Assembly: GCA_947396885.1 (NCBI GenBank)
Contig: OX377204.1
Coordinates: 55,787,139 to 55,851,138 of the forward strand
Direction: 5' to 3'
From: Heligmosomoides polygyrus polygyrus
Taxonomy: Eukaryota > Nematoda > Chromadorea > Rhabditida > Heligmosomidae
DNA length: 64,000 nucleotides
Under the pieces are notes generated by a model that worked only from the letters and a program-made list of their open reading frames with translations, was not told the origin of the DNA and made no database searches. The stretch's first letter is position 1. Each line of letters begins with the position of its first letter. This document shows, piece after piece, positions 1-11,639 of the stretch. The position numbers and the translations under genes are program-made.

Positions 1-327
1 TCTTCTTTTCCTAAAAATGGCAGCTTTCCTGATCTCTAAAAAGCTTTAAATCATTCTTCTCAAATACAAGAACTTTATAAATTTTCAAACAATGTGTGCA
101 CTTGTTAGGTAGGTGAATTAAGACTTCAAAGAAAGCCATACTACAAATTTCCCTTGGACAAAATTTATTCTAACCTTTTCAGAAAGTTTCTAGTTTAATG
201 TACAAGGAGCTTATTTTGATTTGAAGGATGCTCAGATAGAGGCTTGTTTCAGGCCGATTACGGTGGTAAAGAAGAATGCCCAATTTGAAGAAGAGTTGGT
301 ATACCTATATATGGAATGCTATCCGAG

Positions 328-1111
328 CATCTTCTTCCTCTTCTTCTTCTTCAGCGTTTGTCCCGCTTCGTTGCGGGGTTCGCTCTCCTGGTGTCATGAC
401 GCCACCTTTCCCGGTCTTGCTCTTGAGGGGTGGACGCCAGTTACTTTCATGTCCATGTGTAACGTATCCGACCAACGCTGCTTCGGGCGCCCTCTGGGCT
501 GCTTTCCTGACACTTCCAACTCAAGGCCTATCTTGCGGACGCTGTCTTTTTCCCCACGCAGAATGTGGCCGTACCATCGTAAGTGAGCTTCGCATATCTT
601 GTCCGCATTCGGCGCGACACCGAACTTCTGCCGAATAGCATCATTTCTGATGCGGTCCATTCGGGTGACTCCAGCCGTCCAGCGCAGCATCTTCGTCACC
701 ATCGCGCTGAGGCGCGTTTCAACTTCTTTAGCCGCAGGCCAACACTCAGCGCCGTATATTGCTACCGGCCGCACGACTGCTCTGTAGATCTTTGACTTCA
801 GGTGCTCTGGTATCTTCCTATCGCAGAGCACACCAGTCAGCGAACGCCAGTTGGACCTGCACTCACCGTGAGTTCACTTCAACCATCAGACCGCCGTCAG
901 ACGCTATTGCTGATCCCAGGTACTTAAAAACCGATGTGCGTGCAAGCTCAGTGCCGTCAATCTTAATAGAGCCGGACTCGTTTACGTCAGTCGTTAGGTA
1001 CTCAGTCTTCTTGACGTTCAATTTGAGTCCGAACCTCGCCAGACGGTCGCACCAAGCTTGCATCTGCCGCTCGAGATCGTCTTTGTCATCGCAAGCGCTC
1101 ATCACGTCATC
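328..1111 (-). mobile_element. RTE-clade LINE, 5'-truncated copy (family A) with 14-bp target duplication
   Basis: This is the 3' end of a non-LTR retrotransposon of the RTE clade lying on the minus strand. Two reading frames (863-1105 and 394-831) give the end of the reverse transcriptase and the C-terminal region (for example AIYGAECWPA and GRPKQRWSDTLHMDM); a frame break lies near 835-860. The 3' end reads GCGGGACAAACGCTGAAGAAG-type sequence followed by a short GAA-rich tail at about 328-352. Both sides carry the identical 14-bp direct repeat GAATGCTATCCGAG (314-327 and 1112-1125), which is a target-site duplication and fixes the ends. The copy is dead: it lacks the endonuclease and the RT catalytic core. 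The same family recurs at 5.4, 6.1-9.0, 11.5 and 54.8-57.6 kb. Confidence 0.88.
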
Positions 1112-1125
1112 GAATGCTATCCGAG

Positions 1126-2397
1126 AATATATCAGGAAAAACTAAGAAAACTACTCTATGAACTGGGATATTTCAATTCAAGTGCGATAGTTCAAATCCG
1201 ACGTTATTTCTGGACTAAACTATTTAGTAATATGTGTGAGTGTTGCCATGCCTTCTCGCATCGAGCAAGGGAACCAAATATCTATCAGTATGTGACTGCA
1301 GAGTCAAAGGAGGCGCTTGCACTGAATCGAGGTTCTTTGACTGGACCGCTCCACCCCTCTGGAGACTTTGAATTGGTATCAAACTTGTCTAGGAAGAGCA
1401 GAACATTGACTTGTTCATAGACTAGCCTCCGCAAGTCATTGTTCAAATCTTCCCTCCAGGACGTCCCGTAGAAATATGATGCTTGGCGCGTCAAAAAATG
1501 TTTTTGTAGCCATCCTAATAATCGGTTTTATCCCTAAACATGATCAAAGGGCAAAGAATGAAAGGTGGCGTTAATCCGTCCCTTCTGAGATGCTCTAAGC
1601 ATCTTCGGTCTATCGGACGTCGTGGAGTCAATTTGAGCGCGTCTTTGGCCTACACAATGACTTGCGCTCACCACCCGAAGTGCAAATGTTTAGTCGTTCC
1701 CAGACAAGTCTTGTACCAATTGCGCTATTAAATGGTTACCTTGGGAAATACCCGGCGGTAAAGGAGGGCAGGGTGGAAAATCCGAAAAAAACGAACCTGG
1801 AATCGGCTGCACGTGACAGCCTGCACCTCCTCCGACTGCGCTAACACGGGGCAAATTGAACACAACAGATAGCAAGCTATAAAAAGCGGATATTAAATGG
1901 TTACACTTGCAAACATGTCCTACGTGGAGGCGCCTCGAATGAGTTCCTTTTGTCATTTGAGTTGGAATAGACGATGACACACGGTGACCATCAATTGGAC
2001 AAGTGTTTTACCCTTTTCGGACATGCTGGTACCAATTCGCATACCGCTAGCTAGTGACTCATGAATGTCGATCGAAGAAGAACTCACCGATTTGCTCAAA
2101 CGAAACAGGTATAACAATGCGCTCATCTCAGTGTTGCGAAAGACAAAAAACGCTGAGGAAATCGAACCTAAACCAATTGGCGATACTCACAAAATCGGAG
2201 GCGCTGCCTGCGAACTGCACCACGTGCGTTCTAGTCCCGACACATTTCTGTATGCTTAGAATCCAACAAGACAATTGCCTAGACCAGTGCTCCGGTAGAA
2301 TACCTATTAATTTACCGAACTCGAGGAGGTAGACAGGTTGGTTAGATGACATTTTAGTCATTCAGTTACGCAGCAAACCCACTCCAAATGCCAACTG

Positions 2398-2399
<2 letters not shown>
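1126..2399. other. Unassigned sequence between elements
   Basis: No recognised gene or element. Two short open frames are worth naming only because they are not obvious shadows: 1285-1494 on the minus strand (69 codons) and 2065-2259 on the plus strand (64 codons, beginning MSIEEELTDLL). Neither shows a domain I recognise, and no splice sites or homologous neighbours support them. They could be exons or chance frames. Confidence 0.4.

Positions 2400-2439
<40 letters not shown>
2400..2439. repeat. (TA)n microsatellite
   Basis: About 20 uninterrupted TA dinucleotides. It abuts the left terminus of the maT-like element starting at 2441, whose superfamily inserts at TA, so the tract may be an expanded TA target site. 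Confidence 0.95.
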
Positions 2440-2441
<2 letters not shown>

Positions 2442-3170
2442 TGCGTAAAAAGTATTGACGCGCCTGCTTTTTGCTTCAGCTCCAGCTTTCTCTTTCTACC
2501 CCTTTAGGTTTTTATGTTTTTTGTTGTCTGTATTGTGCTCAAAGAACACTCACGAAAAAAACTGAAAAAACATGATCGTCATCGTTACGGTGGCCCTTTT
2601 TTGTCTATTACCCAGAGAGCTGAATACTTCCTTAACAAGACAATTAGGCGCTGTTCGAAACGGTTGGTGAGGAAAGAGTTCAGCAACCCAAATGTCAGCC
2701 ACGGCTCTGTCATAACAGATGATGATTACAATATGTTCAAGCACGATAACGTTCAAATCCAAAATTATCAATCTCTGTCCGATAACGGTAAACAGATAAC
2801 GCGCGCAGGTGTAGACAGCTTCTCACGAGGGAGGTCAGTGAACTCAGTCCGGAGATTCTGAACGAGACCTATATTGCCTTGTAGGGCATCGGACGAGGAT
2901 CACAGAACTGTGACTCTCGTCCGATGAACTGAACGTTTTTGCTAACTGCCCTTGGGTGGTCCAAAAATGGCAAAAAATGGTATCATTTCAGGGCGGACTG
3001 ATAAGGCAAAAGTGGCACCTGGAATGGTCTTGTCGTGCTCAGAACTTGACCTACAGAAGGTTTGGGGCTTAAATTAAAGTTAGATTATAGTAATACAATA
3101 ACTTCCTAAGCTTCCTAGACGAAGCTGCAGTGCACATTCAAGTGATTCATTCGCATCAATGGTGTCAGCG

Positions 3171-3256
3171 ACTGGATGGCCGAGTGGGTAGCGCGGCGGA
3201 CCTAAGGGATCGGTACCTAGGGACCTAAGGATTTAGGGTTCGATTCCGGGGGCGTC
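3171..3256 (+). repeat. tRNA-like segment with pol III box A and box B, left arm of Tc5-like copy 1
   Basis: The plus strand shows TGGCCGAGTGG at 3177-3187 (box A consensus) and GGTTCGATTCC at 3237-3247 (exact box B consensus), 60 bp apart, as in a type II (Ser/Leu) tRNA with a long variable arm. The acceptor ends do not pair well, so it is a tRNA-derived or tRNA-mimicking repeat rather than a gene. Confidence 0.65.
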
Positions 3257-4389
3257 TATGCGATTTGCTATATGGAGTGCTTCCTTTTTGGCTAATAATG
3301 AGTACATTTTGGCTTCGGTAGGTTGCCGTATTATTGGCTAATTGTGAATAAGTGTGGCGAAGTCATGACTACCAATTTCCCACCCAGACTTCGCCTATGG
3401 GATTTATTTAAGCTGCTGACCACGAATCTGTCACTCTTTTTCTAAATTTCTGATCACTTTTCTTGCACTACTTTCCATCGAAGGCTGAACTCGAAGGTTG
3501 GATAATAAGCTTGACCACATTGGAGAAGAAACCAATCCTGCTAAGGTAGATAGCTTTACACACCCATATTTGCCGTAACCTGCCGCAATATACCGAAATT
3601 TTAAAAACAGGTATCATATCCGTGGTCAGCAAATAACTCCCGTGGGCGATGTTTGGGCGAAATTTTTTCTTTCGTCCTCTCCTCGACCTCTGGGGGTCAT
3701 GAAAAGCAGCAGTGCCGACTATTCTGCGTGCAACCCGTTACTTACGCATACCCACTGTAACCTTCTGTCATCCACCGTTTCAACGGAAATAGTTGCTATA
3801 TTGGTGATCTGCATCCCAGATAACCCTATAGATGAATTTGGGACGGAAAAACCTTTTTCGATCTCCAGAGTCAAGGGAGTGAGTGCAAGTGGTCATAGCT
3901 GCAATGCCCCGACCCGTCTACTGGAAGTACATAGGAGAATAGTCAGGAAAAAATTCACAGCTAGATAAATACCATGAGGTCGATAAACTATGTTGTACTT
4001 GGTAACAGTGAGCTGAAATAGTGAAAGCTGCGTAGAATAAAAAGCAGTCTGTAAAGAAATCCGAAGAACGATGAACGTGTCTTGATGATGGGTCAACTCA
4101 TTACTTGTCGATTGTTTTCACAAATGAGGTGACTGCGAGAAGCACTTTCAAAACTAATTGAGAACATACGAAAACATTCATATGGGGGTAACATCTAACG
4201 AGAGCTTCCTCAGCGCGACAAGCGTGGTTTAATGGATGCTCGACATTACCCTACACGACAAAACTAGCTTCTTTACATCTGACAACAGGTTGAAAGCGGG
4301 GTTAGGAAGCGAAGAAGGTATCCTACCGAAGCCAAAATGCACTCTTTATTAGGCAAAAAAGGAACACTCCACAGAGCAAATCGCATAGA

Positions 4390-4462
4390 CATCCCGAGAA
4401 TCGAACCCTCAACCTCCTACCGGAAGTCCATCGCGCTACCCACTCGGACATCCAGCCGCTGC
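4390..4462 (-). repeat. tRNA-like segment, right arm of Tc5-like copy 1
   Basis: This is the inverted partner of the 3.2-kb segment. On the minus strand a box A-like TGTCCGAGTGG (4440-4450) precedes a box B-like GGTTCGATTCT (4397-4407). The box A has one off-consensus base, so this copy has decayed slightly further. Confidence 0.55.
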
Positions 4463-5125
4463 CACCTTTGCTGCGAATGAATCACTTGAATGTGAGCTGC
4501 AGCTTCATTTAGGAAACGTAGGAAATTATCGTATTACTATAATATAACTATAATTTGAGCCCCAAACCTTTTGTAAGTTAAGTTCTGAGCACGACAGGAC
4601 CATTTCAGGTGTCACTTATGCCTTATCAGCCCGCTCTGAAGTGATACTATTTTTGCCATTTTTGAACCACCCAGGAGCATTTAGCAAAAGCGAAACACGG
4701 TTCTGTGACCCTCGTCCGATGACCTATAAGACAATATAGGTCTCGTTCAGAATCTCCGCACCGAGTTCACTGACCTCCCTCGTCAGACGAGCACAGCTTA
4801 AACATGAATCCGCTGGATTACTCTTTTAAGGCGATTTTGGAGAATGAGGTTTGGGCTACTTTCAAAAGAAGTGACCAGTCGCAGAAGGCTACCCTGTTCA
4901 AAGAACGGGACGAAATCCAAGCGAGTACTTGCGGCGCGTGCTCATGAATTTTTCCTTCGTTTTCGCTCCTGTATTCACAGTAAAGGACACAATGACGACT
5001 ACGAGTTATTCTCTCGGGTTTATAAGATCATTGTCCATATTTCTCAAGTGAATATTTTAAAGCTTACTGCGCATTACTATTTCCACAACTACCATTTACT
5101 GCGTCAATACTTTTTCCGCACCCTG

Positions 5126-5292
5126 TCGTCTCTGTCCAAATCTCGTCTGTGGAAGACTATAAGAGATTTTCATGGACGTCCAAATCCCTATATTTCTTTC
5201 TTCAAAGAAATCGTTCTGTTGTCACTTTAATCAACGAAAAAGTACGCAAATAGCTGCAAAAAAACGTCATGTGGGGAACTTCGCGGCATATA
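5126..5292. other. Short unassigned interval
   Basis: Continuation of the sequence beyond the maT-like right terminus. Nothing recognised. Confidence 0.4.
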
Positions 5293-5392
5293 CAGTACCG
5301 GACATGCCGCTGCGTCCACGAAACACAAGCGGCGCGAAAGGGCGCCGGAGAGCGCCATTTTCCGCTCGCCACGCGTCGCGTGTGACGCTACG
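5293..5392 (+). repeat. CAGTACCG-type repeat, copy 1 (TA-preceded terminus)
   Basis: Starts CAGTACCGGACATGCCGCTG immediately after TA and continues with GGGCGCCGGAGAGCGCC and TTCCGCTCGCCACGCG. A second copy in the same orientation starts at 5831. The first bases match the ends of the 31.3-34.1 kb foldback (CARTACCG, also next to TA), so these look like single ends of related TA-inserting elements. No partner end was found nearby. Confidence 0.5.
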
Positions 5393-5689
5393 CCAAAGGT
5401 TTGGCGTCGCTCCAATTGCTGATAAGCTACGAAGCTGAAGCCTGCCTACGGTGGTATGACCGTGTTCTTCGTGCGAACGGCGACACCGTTCAAAAGATTG
5501 GCCTCAACATAGATGTGCCCGGAAAACAGCCTAAAGGATGCCTAGGAAACGCTGGCTATACGTTGCACATGCACTTAAAGGAAGCTGGTATCCACCCGGA
5601 TCAAGCATTTGATCGTGCGAAATGGGGTCACCATACCAGAAGAGCGGACTCCGCCGCTAAGCGGGACAAACGCTGAAGAAGAAGAATTT
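5385..5689 (+). mobile_element. RTE family A, 3' fragment
   Basis: Plus-strand remnant of the RTE C-terminal region: RQRFGVAPIADKL, then LRWYDRVLRANGDTVQKIGL, then HLKEAGIHPDQAFDRAKW across a frame break near 5435. It ends in the family A tail GCGGGACAAACGCTGAAGAAG. It is directly fused to the CAGTACCG repeat on its 5' side. It is closer in sequence to the 6.1-kb minus-strand copy than to the other copies. Confidence 0.8.
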
Positions 5690-5830
5690 CGGAAAATGTC
5701 TCCTCCTTCGGGCACTCTAATTTTAAATTATCAAATTTTTGTGTGCTTATATTCATTTGTACCGTTAAAAGTGATAGTTGAAATCAAGCAGCAAGGATGG
5801 AACCTTTAGTGTTGAAATCGCTAGTAATTA

Positions 5831-5950
5831 CAGTACCGGACATGCCGCTGCGTCCAACAAGCACAAGCGGCGCGAATGATGAACAGCGGAGCAAAAGGGC
5901 GCCGGAGAGCGCCGTTTTCCGCTCGCCACGCGCCGCGCCGGATGCAAATC
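5831..5950 (+). repeat. CAGTACCG-type repeat, copy 2
   Basis: Again preceded by TA (5829-5830). It is the same repeat as at 5293 with a 19-bp segment (around GATGAACAGCGGAGC) that copy 1 lacks. The downstream sequence differs from copy 1. Confidence 0.5.
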
Positions 5951-6103
5951 GTTTAGGGCGCGGCGTCCTCAACTCCTCGATGTTAGGCTGAGGAAGGAGC
6001 CTACCCATGCGCTTGGACGAGCATGGTCTACTGTTTGGAGCTAACTGCGGGCATGGCGTGCTGTGAACAATGCATATAGGCCAGACAGAAGGCTCCTTCC
6101 ATC

Positions 6104-8990
6104 AGCACGATCAAATGCTTGATCCGGGTGGATACCAGCTTCCTTTAAGTGCATGCGCAACGTATTGCCAGCGTTTCCTAGGTCATCCTTTAGGCCGTTT
6201 TTTGGGCACATCTATGTTGAGGCCAATCTTTTGAACGGTGTCGCCGTTCGCACGAAGAACACGGTCGTACCACCGTAGGCAAGCTTCACGTAGCTTATCA
6301 ACAATTGGAGCGACGCCAAACCTTTGGCGTGTGGAGACATTGCGAACATGATTCAAACGCGCTACACCAGCCGTCCAGCGCAGCATTTTCGTCTCCATTA
6401 CGCCGAGACGGCTCTTCGTTGCAGGCCAGCACTCAGCACCGTAAATCGCTACTGGTCGGACGACGGTTCTGTAGATCTTTGATTTCAGGCGCTCTGGTAT
6501 CTTTCTGTCGCACAGAACGCCTGTCATTGGGCACCATTTGGACCCCGCTGCGCTCACGCGCGAGTTCACCTCGAATGTCAGAGTACCATCAGACCAGTTG
6601 CAGATCCAAGGTACTTGAAATGTGTCGCTCTTGCGAGCGCCGTGCCATTGATCTCAATGGACCCAGTCTCGTTTACGTCTGTCGTCAAGTACTGAGATTT
6701 TTTTTGACACTCAGCATGAGCCCGAACGCCGCCAAGCAGTCACATCAACCTTGCACTTGTTGCTCAAGTTCGATCTTGTCTTCACCGGCAAGCATCACGT
6801 CATCTCTATATAGCAGCGTCCAAGTAGTAGGCTTCTGAAGGTCTCGCGGAATGGCATCCATTACGACAGTGAAAAGGAGTGGGAAATGCGCGGGACCTTT
6901 GAACACCGACGAAGATTTAAAACTCGCCAATGCGCCGCCCGGCTCTCGCACTTGACTCTTAAGGCTAGAGTAAAGAATGCACACTCACTCAATAAATTCT
7001 TCGGGAACACCGTGCTGTCCTAGGCGTACCATATGACCTCACGCGGTACACGATCGAATGCTTTCTTCAGATCGAGAAAAGCAAGATGCAGCGGTTTTAG
7101 TTTCTAGCGCTTGTTACAAAAGGACGAACAGCATGAATGGCGTCGATGGCGCCACAGCCGGCTACGAAGCCACACTGGTGGATGGAAAGCCGGACCACCT
7201 CGCAATACGTCCATCCACAACTCGCTCGAATATTTTCGTAGTGTACGAAAGTAGGCGAATCGGGCGGTAGCTAGCGCAGTCCGCCGAGCTGCCCTTCTTC
7301 TTCCAAATCGGAATGGTCGTGTTTTGCTGGCATCTCTCAGGGACCTTCTTCTCAGCAACAGCCTGATTGAAAAACTCTGTCAGCAGGTCAGCAGGGCACA
7401 AGCCCTTCGATTTCCGTAGCTCGGCCGTCAGGTCAACAGGAATTGTGCCTTTGCCTGACTTCATCTTCTTCAAGGCTGCTTCAGTTACGCTCACTGTGAT
7501 CTTCTGAACGGGACCGTATACAGGAAATGCAGAAAGAGTAGAAGGATGGGCAAATTCAATATTCGAGATTTTCTCGAAGTAGTCGTGCCATCGCTTCACA
7601 GCCCTCGCACAATCCATCAAAAGATGACTGTTCTCGTCGTTACTGTCAAAGAACTTCTAAATGTCTTCTGTCTGGTGACAGCTAGCTTTGGCGAGGACAT
7701 CGATAAGGATAACGCTCACCATCGCCGGTTTTTTCGCTGACATTAGCGCAGTATGCAGCTTTAGCAGCGGCCACTGCCTTCTTTGCTACTTTTTTCGCTT
7801 CTCGATAATTCCGCCAATTACGTGTGCTTTATTACCGATAAATACGTGCTAGAGTAGTTTCTTTTCTCGGACTATCTTTCTAACATCATCAATCCACAGC
7901 CATGCATGATTGTAGACCCTGTGTCGTACAGGTTTCGTTGTGCCGAGTTCGACGCGAGCAGCCCGAGTTATCGCATCGGCAGCATCCTTCCAGGTTTCGT
8001 CGACAGTTGTCACCGTCGGCAAACGAGTGCGAAAAATAACTGCCGCTTCCTTCTCTTTCAGTTGCTATAACTGGATTCTAGCCGACCCGCATCGCTCGGC
8101 ATATTTACACCTTGAGGGTGTGATCTTCAGCGAGCAGATCAGTGAACGGTGTTGCAGGCAACCGTCTCATGCGGCAGGGTCTCCGTGTCTGTGACTAGGC
8201 CTTGGTCGCGATGCCTAACAAGGACATAGTCAATCTACGTTTTAGCGTTCCCGCTATAAAACGAGATGAGGTGGGAGTCCGCTTTCGAAATTTGGTATTC
8301 ACGATGTGAGTCTAGTCTACTAGTGGGACTCAAGTATACGCTCACCATAGGCGCTGTGCGACCCATATCCAATACCACCATGACAGCTGTAGCCGTCCTT
8401 CGTTGCACCGACGTGACCAGTAAGGTCACCTACCACAACAACCATATCTTGTGACGGTATTTCCGCTGTCTTTTCATCACGGAAGGCAGGGACCAGAACT
8501 CGTCCTATGGTTTGCAAGAAACAACCTGTCTGCGGAGCATACGCAGAAAAGAAATGGCATCGTCGCTCGGCGACAGCAATCTTCACCAAGCTGTCATCGA
8601 AACGTTCTACGCTTGCAATCGCGTCACGGAAACATTCAAAGACGATCATACCGACACCACTGGTGGTCCTAGGATTGCTGCACAAAACGGTATTGAAGGC
8701 ACGGCCAATGTCCCTCGATTTGCAGCAGGACCACCACGTCTCCTGCACCGCACAGAAATCAACTCTTCTTCGCACCAATGCTTCAACCAACTCCCACGAG
8801 CGGCCCGTCGACGTAACCACATTCAGCGTAGCCACGCGGGTCCTGCGTACGTTACGGGACTTTCGGACTAGCTCAGTTGCCCAGCCCTGATGCCTCCCTC
8901 GCATCAGATACTCTCCCACACTTTTCACACTCGCCGAGCACTGCGAGTGCGCGTCATCAACCACATGATGTGACACAGAATGTTCGTAGG
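6104..8990 (-). pseudogene. RTE family A LINE, long decayed copy (endonuclease + reverse transcriptase)
   Basis: Reading from right to left, the apurinic-type endonuclease occupies about 8976-8320 with VATLNV, FCAVQETWW, FFSAYAPQ and VVVVGDLTGHVG. The usual GDLNGH is altered to GDLTGH. A linker (8240-7640) follows, then the reverse transcriptase in pieces: 7620-7162 (PIWKKKGS, SYRPIRLLS), 6984-6745 (LLYRDDVMLA) and 6569-6183 (VLCDRKIPERLKSKIYRTVV, then ECWPA, then RWYDRVLRANGD). The catalytic YADD is YRDD here. Several frameshifts and stops separate the pieces. The 3' tail seen in other family A copies is missing; homology ends near 6104. An old, inactive insertion. Confidence 0.88.
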
Positions 8991-9397
8991 CCGGCCTGTC
9001 ACTAGGTCCTGTCGCCTTGAAAAATTATATCATTGTGATTGCGAAATACTAGGAAATCCGGAAAACTCTGTTTTACTATAAATAAGGTGGAAAAAAGGCT
9101 TTAATAGGCCGAATTTTTTCCTTCATTAAATACATAGGAACTGTGGGTGTTATTATCTCTCGCAAGGGAGAGGTCAGCCGCGCCAGTCCGGAAGTAGGTC
9201 ACTGAACAATTTTTCAGGCGCTCGCTAGGCGCTTTGCAGCTCGTCGGGAAGAGTGCTCTGATCACGAATATGTGCTTCAATTTGCAATATGTTCAATTTG
9301 AAGAGCGCTAAAGAAAAGTGGCGAAAAGGCAGTTTTTTCGATTTTCCGCCCAAAGACCAAAAGTTAAGGCCGGAGTTGTAGCTCCACTAGAAAGCAC
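8991..9397. other. Interval with a possible Tc5-like terminus
   Basis: At about 9164-9185 the sequence CAAGGGAGAGGTCAGC resembles the CAAGGGAGGTCA ends of the Tc5-like foldbacks, and a further GGTCACTGAAC follows at 9197-9208. No inverted partner was found. The rest is unassigned. Confidence 0.35.
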
Positions 9398-9913
9398 ATG
9401 ATGAGCTGCTACTTACGATCAGTAGATTACAGTTCTATTCTAAACAATGCTCAAGAGGCTTCACTGCTTGGTCTATTCTTCGTTGAAGAACAGAATGGGG
9501 CTGATTTCGTCATGATGCTCAAAATTGTTGCAGCTAAGATTTCCGTTCACCCAACTAATCGTAAGTTCTTTGACGGGTTGCTGACAAGATCCGTGAGAAG
9601 GAGGTCGGAACTTCGAGTTTCAGTTGCTAAATCACGTATCAGATCAGATTTTTTTAACCTTTTGCACTCTCGAGGAATTAAGCTTGCACTGGGTTAGCAT
9701 GGAAATTTAGAGGGGCTCTCTTCTCAAGCCTGAAAAATGTTGTTAAAGGTTGAATAATAAACGTTGCAAGAAGTGCTTCTTGTGATTTATTTCTTAATTA
9801 GGTAGTGTTCGAGTTGCATTCTATGTGTGTTGTTTTCCTTGATGTTTTCTTAGAATTTTAATGGTAGGCAGTTGTCTGTACCTGTCCATGTCTTGAATAA
9901 ATAAATAAATAAA
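9398..9913 (+). mobile_element. Probable CR1/Jockey-type LINE 3' end with (AAAT)n tail
   Basis: A 99-codon open frame (9398-9697) has the basic, serine-rich look of a LINE C-terminus (for example KFFDGLLTRSVRRRSELRVS). About 190 bp later a GAATAAATAAATAAATAAA tail occurs (9894-9913), the same tail type as on the CR1 copies elsewhere in the window. The assignment rests mainly on the tail and distance. Confidence 0.45.
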
Positions 9914-11489
9914 ATTTCGGTGCTTCAGTTCTGGACTTGAAGTTCATTGTGCCTTCTTAAACTTGTTCCTTGGCAGTTTTTCTAAGCCAGCTCTATCACT
10001 TCATTAACTCATTCTACCTCCTCCTACATTGATTATCAGAGGCTGTCTAATGGTTCTATTTTTAGCTCGATGGAACTCGCCATGTGACAACTTCTTTAGG
10101 CGCAAAGGTGTAAGTTTAACATCTTTTTGGGACTGATCATTAGACTGTGAGCAGAACAATTCATAGAGGCTACAAACTGTACTGAAAAGAGTTGCCAATG
10201 GGCAATTGTGTTCCATGGCATGCCAAAGGGTTGCTTATACCCAACGATTCTCTATTTTTATCAAGTTGGGCAATCTGAGGCTAACCCATCCAGAAATCTT
10301 ACTAGAATGATTGAAGCGGTTACGGCATTATACTAGAAAATATACTATACTCTTGCGCCCAAGCATTTTTCCCATCCCGTGCTAGATCATGGTGGATACC
10401 AGGGCTGCGAGCAACGATGCTCACTCCTAGCCGTGCGTGCGGTCGCGATGCGGCGCTGCAACCAGGACCATCTCTAGCCCTGACAGGAACGCGTACGAGT
10501 TGCCGGATGTGCTCAGCGTGTTAATGCGGCTTGCGCAAGAGAAAGAAAGCTGTGGAATTCGACGTAATAATGAGCCGGCTTCTACAGCTCACCCCTCACA
10601 ATAAGGAATTAGGAGATTCCCAAGTAAGTGATCAGAACTGGTGGAAGACTTAGACTACGTCAAACGGGTGAAGGAGAGAGAACTGGTGAAGTTCACCTAC
10701 GGGTTCAACTAAACATGATGATCTTAGCTTGTTAAATGGTGGGGGAAAATCCTATTATAGAGAAAATAGGATGTTCCAGAGCACATGATTCTCACAATGT
10801 GTCACCTGCAGAATGTCGAACATTCGTGGATATAATTTTGCTCCGGTTTTTACTCCACCACATTGTCTACTTATATTAGAGAGATATTAGACTATCCCGA
10901 TATTTATACTCGTAACTAGACCAGAGATTATTAGGTTCGTTAAATCGTGAGACATTTTGCTGCGCTCCAAGGGCTGATTAATAGCGTTGGATGGATACTT
11001 CATGCACTTTAGGTCTTAGAACCTATTTAGAAGAAAGGAGGGGTTTCAGCCATAGTCATGAGGAAGCTTTGAAACCTCTACAAAAACGATCAAATCCAAT
11101 TTTTATAGGTTCGTCAATCTTTTATGTATTCCGCCTCTGAACATACAACACACTTTGTTGGACCGCGTAACCGTTGTAGGCAACGCTTAAAACACAAAGG
11201 TCCATAATTGAACACCTCCCCACTTTTAATATGAATCTTTAAACCTAAAAACAAATGTTTGTTCCTCTTATCATACCGTAAAGACCTTCTCCATAACCTA
11301 ATACTCAGTTATTTTTGGATCTTCCTCATTATTTGGCTTCACCAGTTTCCCTCTCGACACCTTTGACGTAGTGCCCACCAGTGCATCCGCAGTCTCGCAC
11401 TCCAGCCCCTCCAGCCTCGGCTGTGTCGCGCAAAACTTGTCCTCTCCGGCAGCGAAACAGCGATGACTCCGCCCGCACGCGACCGCACG
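9914..11489. other. Unassigned interval
   Basis: No element or gene recognised. A minus-strand frame at 10004-10216 (70 codons) and a GC-richer stretch at 10380-10560 are visible but have no recognisable similarity. Confidence 0.4.
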
Positions 11490-11583
11490 CGTCGAGTATC
11501 GCTGCAGTCGCCACTTCGAAGTTAAGAATTATCTTACGGACGCTGTCTTCCTCGAAAAGAATTATCTTACGGACGCTGATCAT
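11490..11583 (-). mobile_element. RTE family A scrap with internal duplication
   Basis: The minus strand encodes EEDSVRKIILNFEV, matching the RTE family A stretch EKDSVRKIGLELEV. The preceding segment GTCCGTAAGATAATTCTT is present twice, 32 bp apart, a small tandem duplication. Confidence 0.55.
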
Positions 11584-11639
11584 CGGTTGTTTTTCTAAAT
11601 TGTCACTGCCTAGTTACACCCTAATATTTTAGTAGCTAC

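Larger units (their letters stand above)
2826..4782. mobile_element. Tc5-like foldback transposon, copy 1 (TNA target duplication TCA)
   Basis: The ends are inverted repeats beginning CGAGGGAGGTCAGTGAAC (left) and its complement (right). Arms of about 480-500 bp follow (roughly 2826-3330 and 4310-4782), including the shared tract around GGCAATATAGGTCTCGTTCAG. The flanks are TCA on both sides (2823-2825, 4783-4785), inside a reconstructed CTCAG target. This matches the CTNAG target and TNA duplication known for Tc4/Tc5 elements. Each arm carries a tRNA-like segment. The spacer (3330-4310) contains a further inverted pair (about 3380-3420 with 3618-3655). No transposase was found, so it is non-autonomous. 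Confidence 0.8.
2441..5125 (+). mobile_element. maT/Tc1-mariner-like element, internally deleted, split by a Tc5-like foldback
   Basis: Matching inverted ends mark this element: GGTGCGTAAAAAGTATTGACG at the left (from 2440) and its near-complement ending CCGCACCCTG at 5125. The right end reads CAGGGTGCGGAAAAAGTATTGACG on the minus strand, and CAGGGTG is a typical maT-type terminus. Just inside the right half (about 4788-4930) the plus strand encodes NPLDYS followed by LENEVWA, which matches the third catalytic aspartate region of mariner/maT transposases. The N-terminal part is not recognisable in the 2514-2825 frame. Removing the 1957-bp insertion leaves only about 0.73 kb, so this is a non-autonomous deletion derivative. 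Confidence 0.7.

Noticed and set aside
3171..3256. A functional tRNA-Ser or tRNA-Leu gene
   Set aside because: Boxes A and B are good, but the acceptor stem ends do not pair and the sequence recurs, degraded, in transposon arms.
8507..8890. 127-codon plus-strand frame
   Set aside because: Antisense to the RTE family A endonuclease, which matches its family well.
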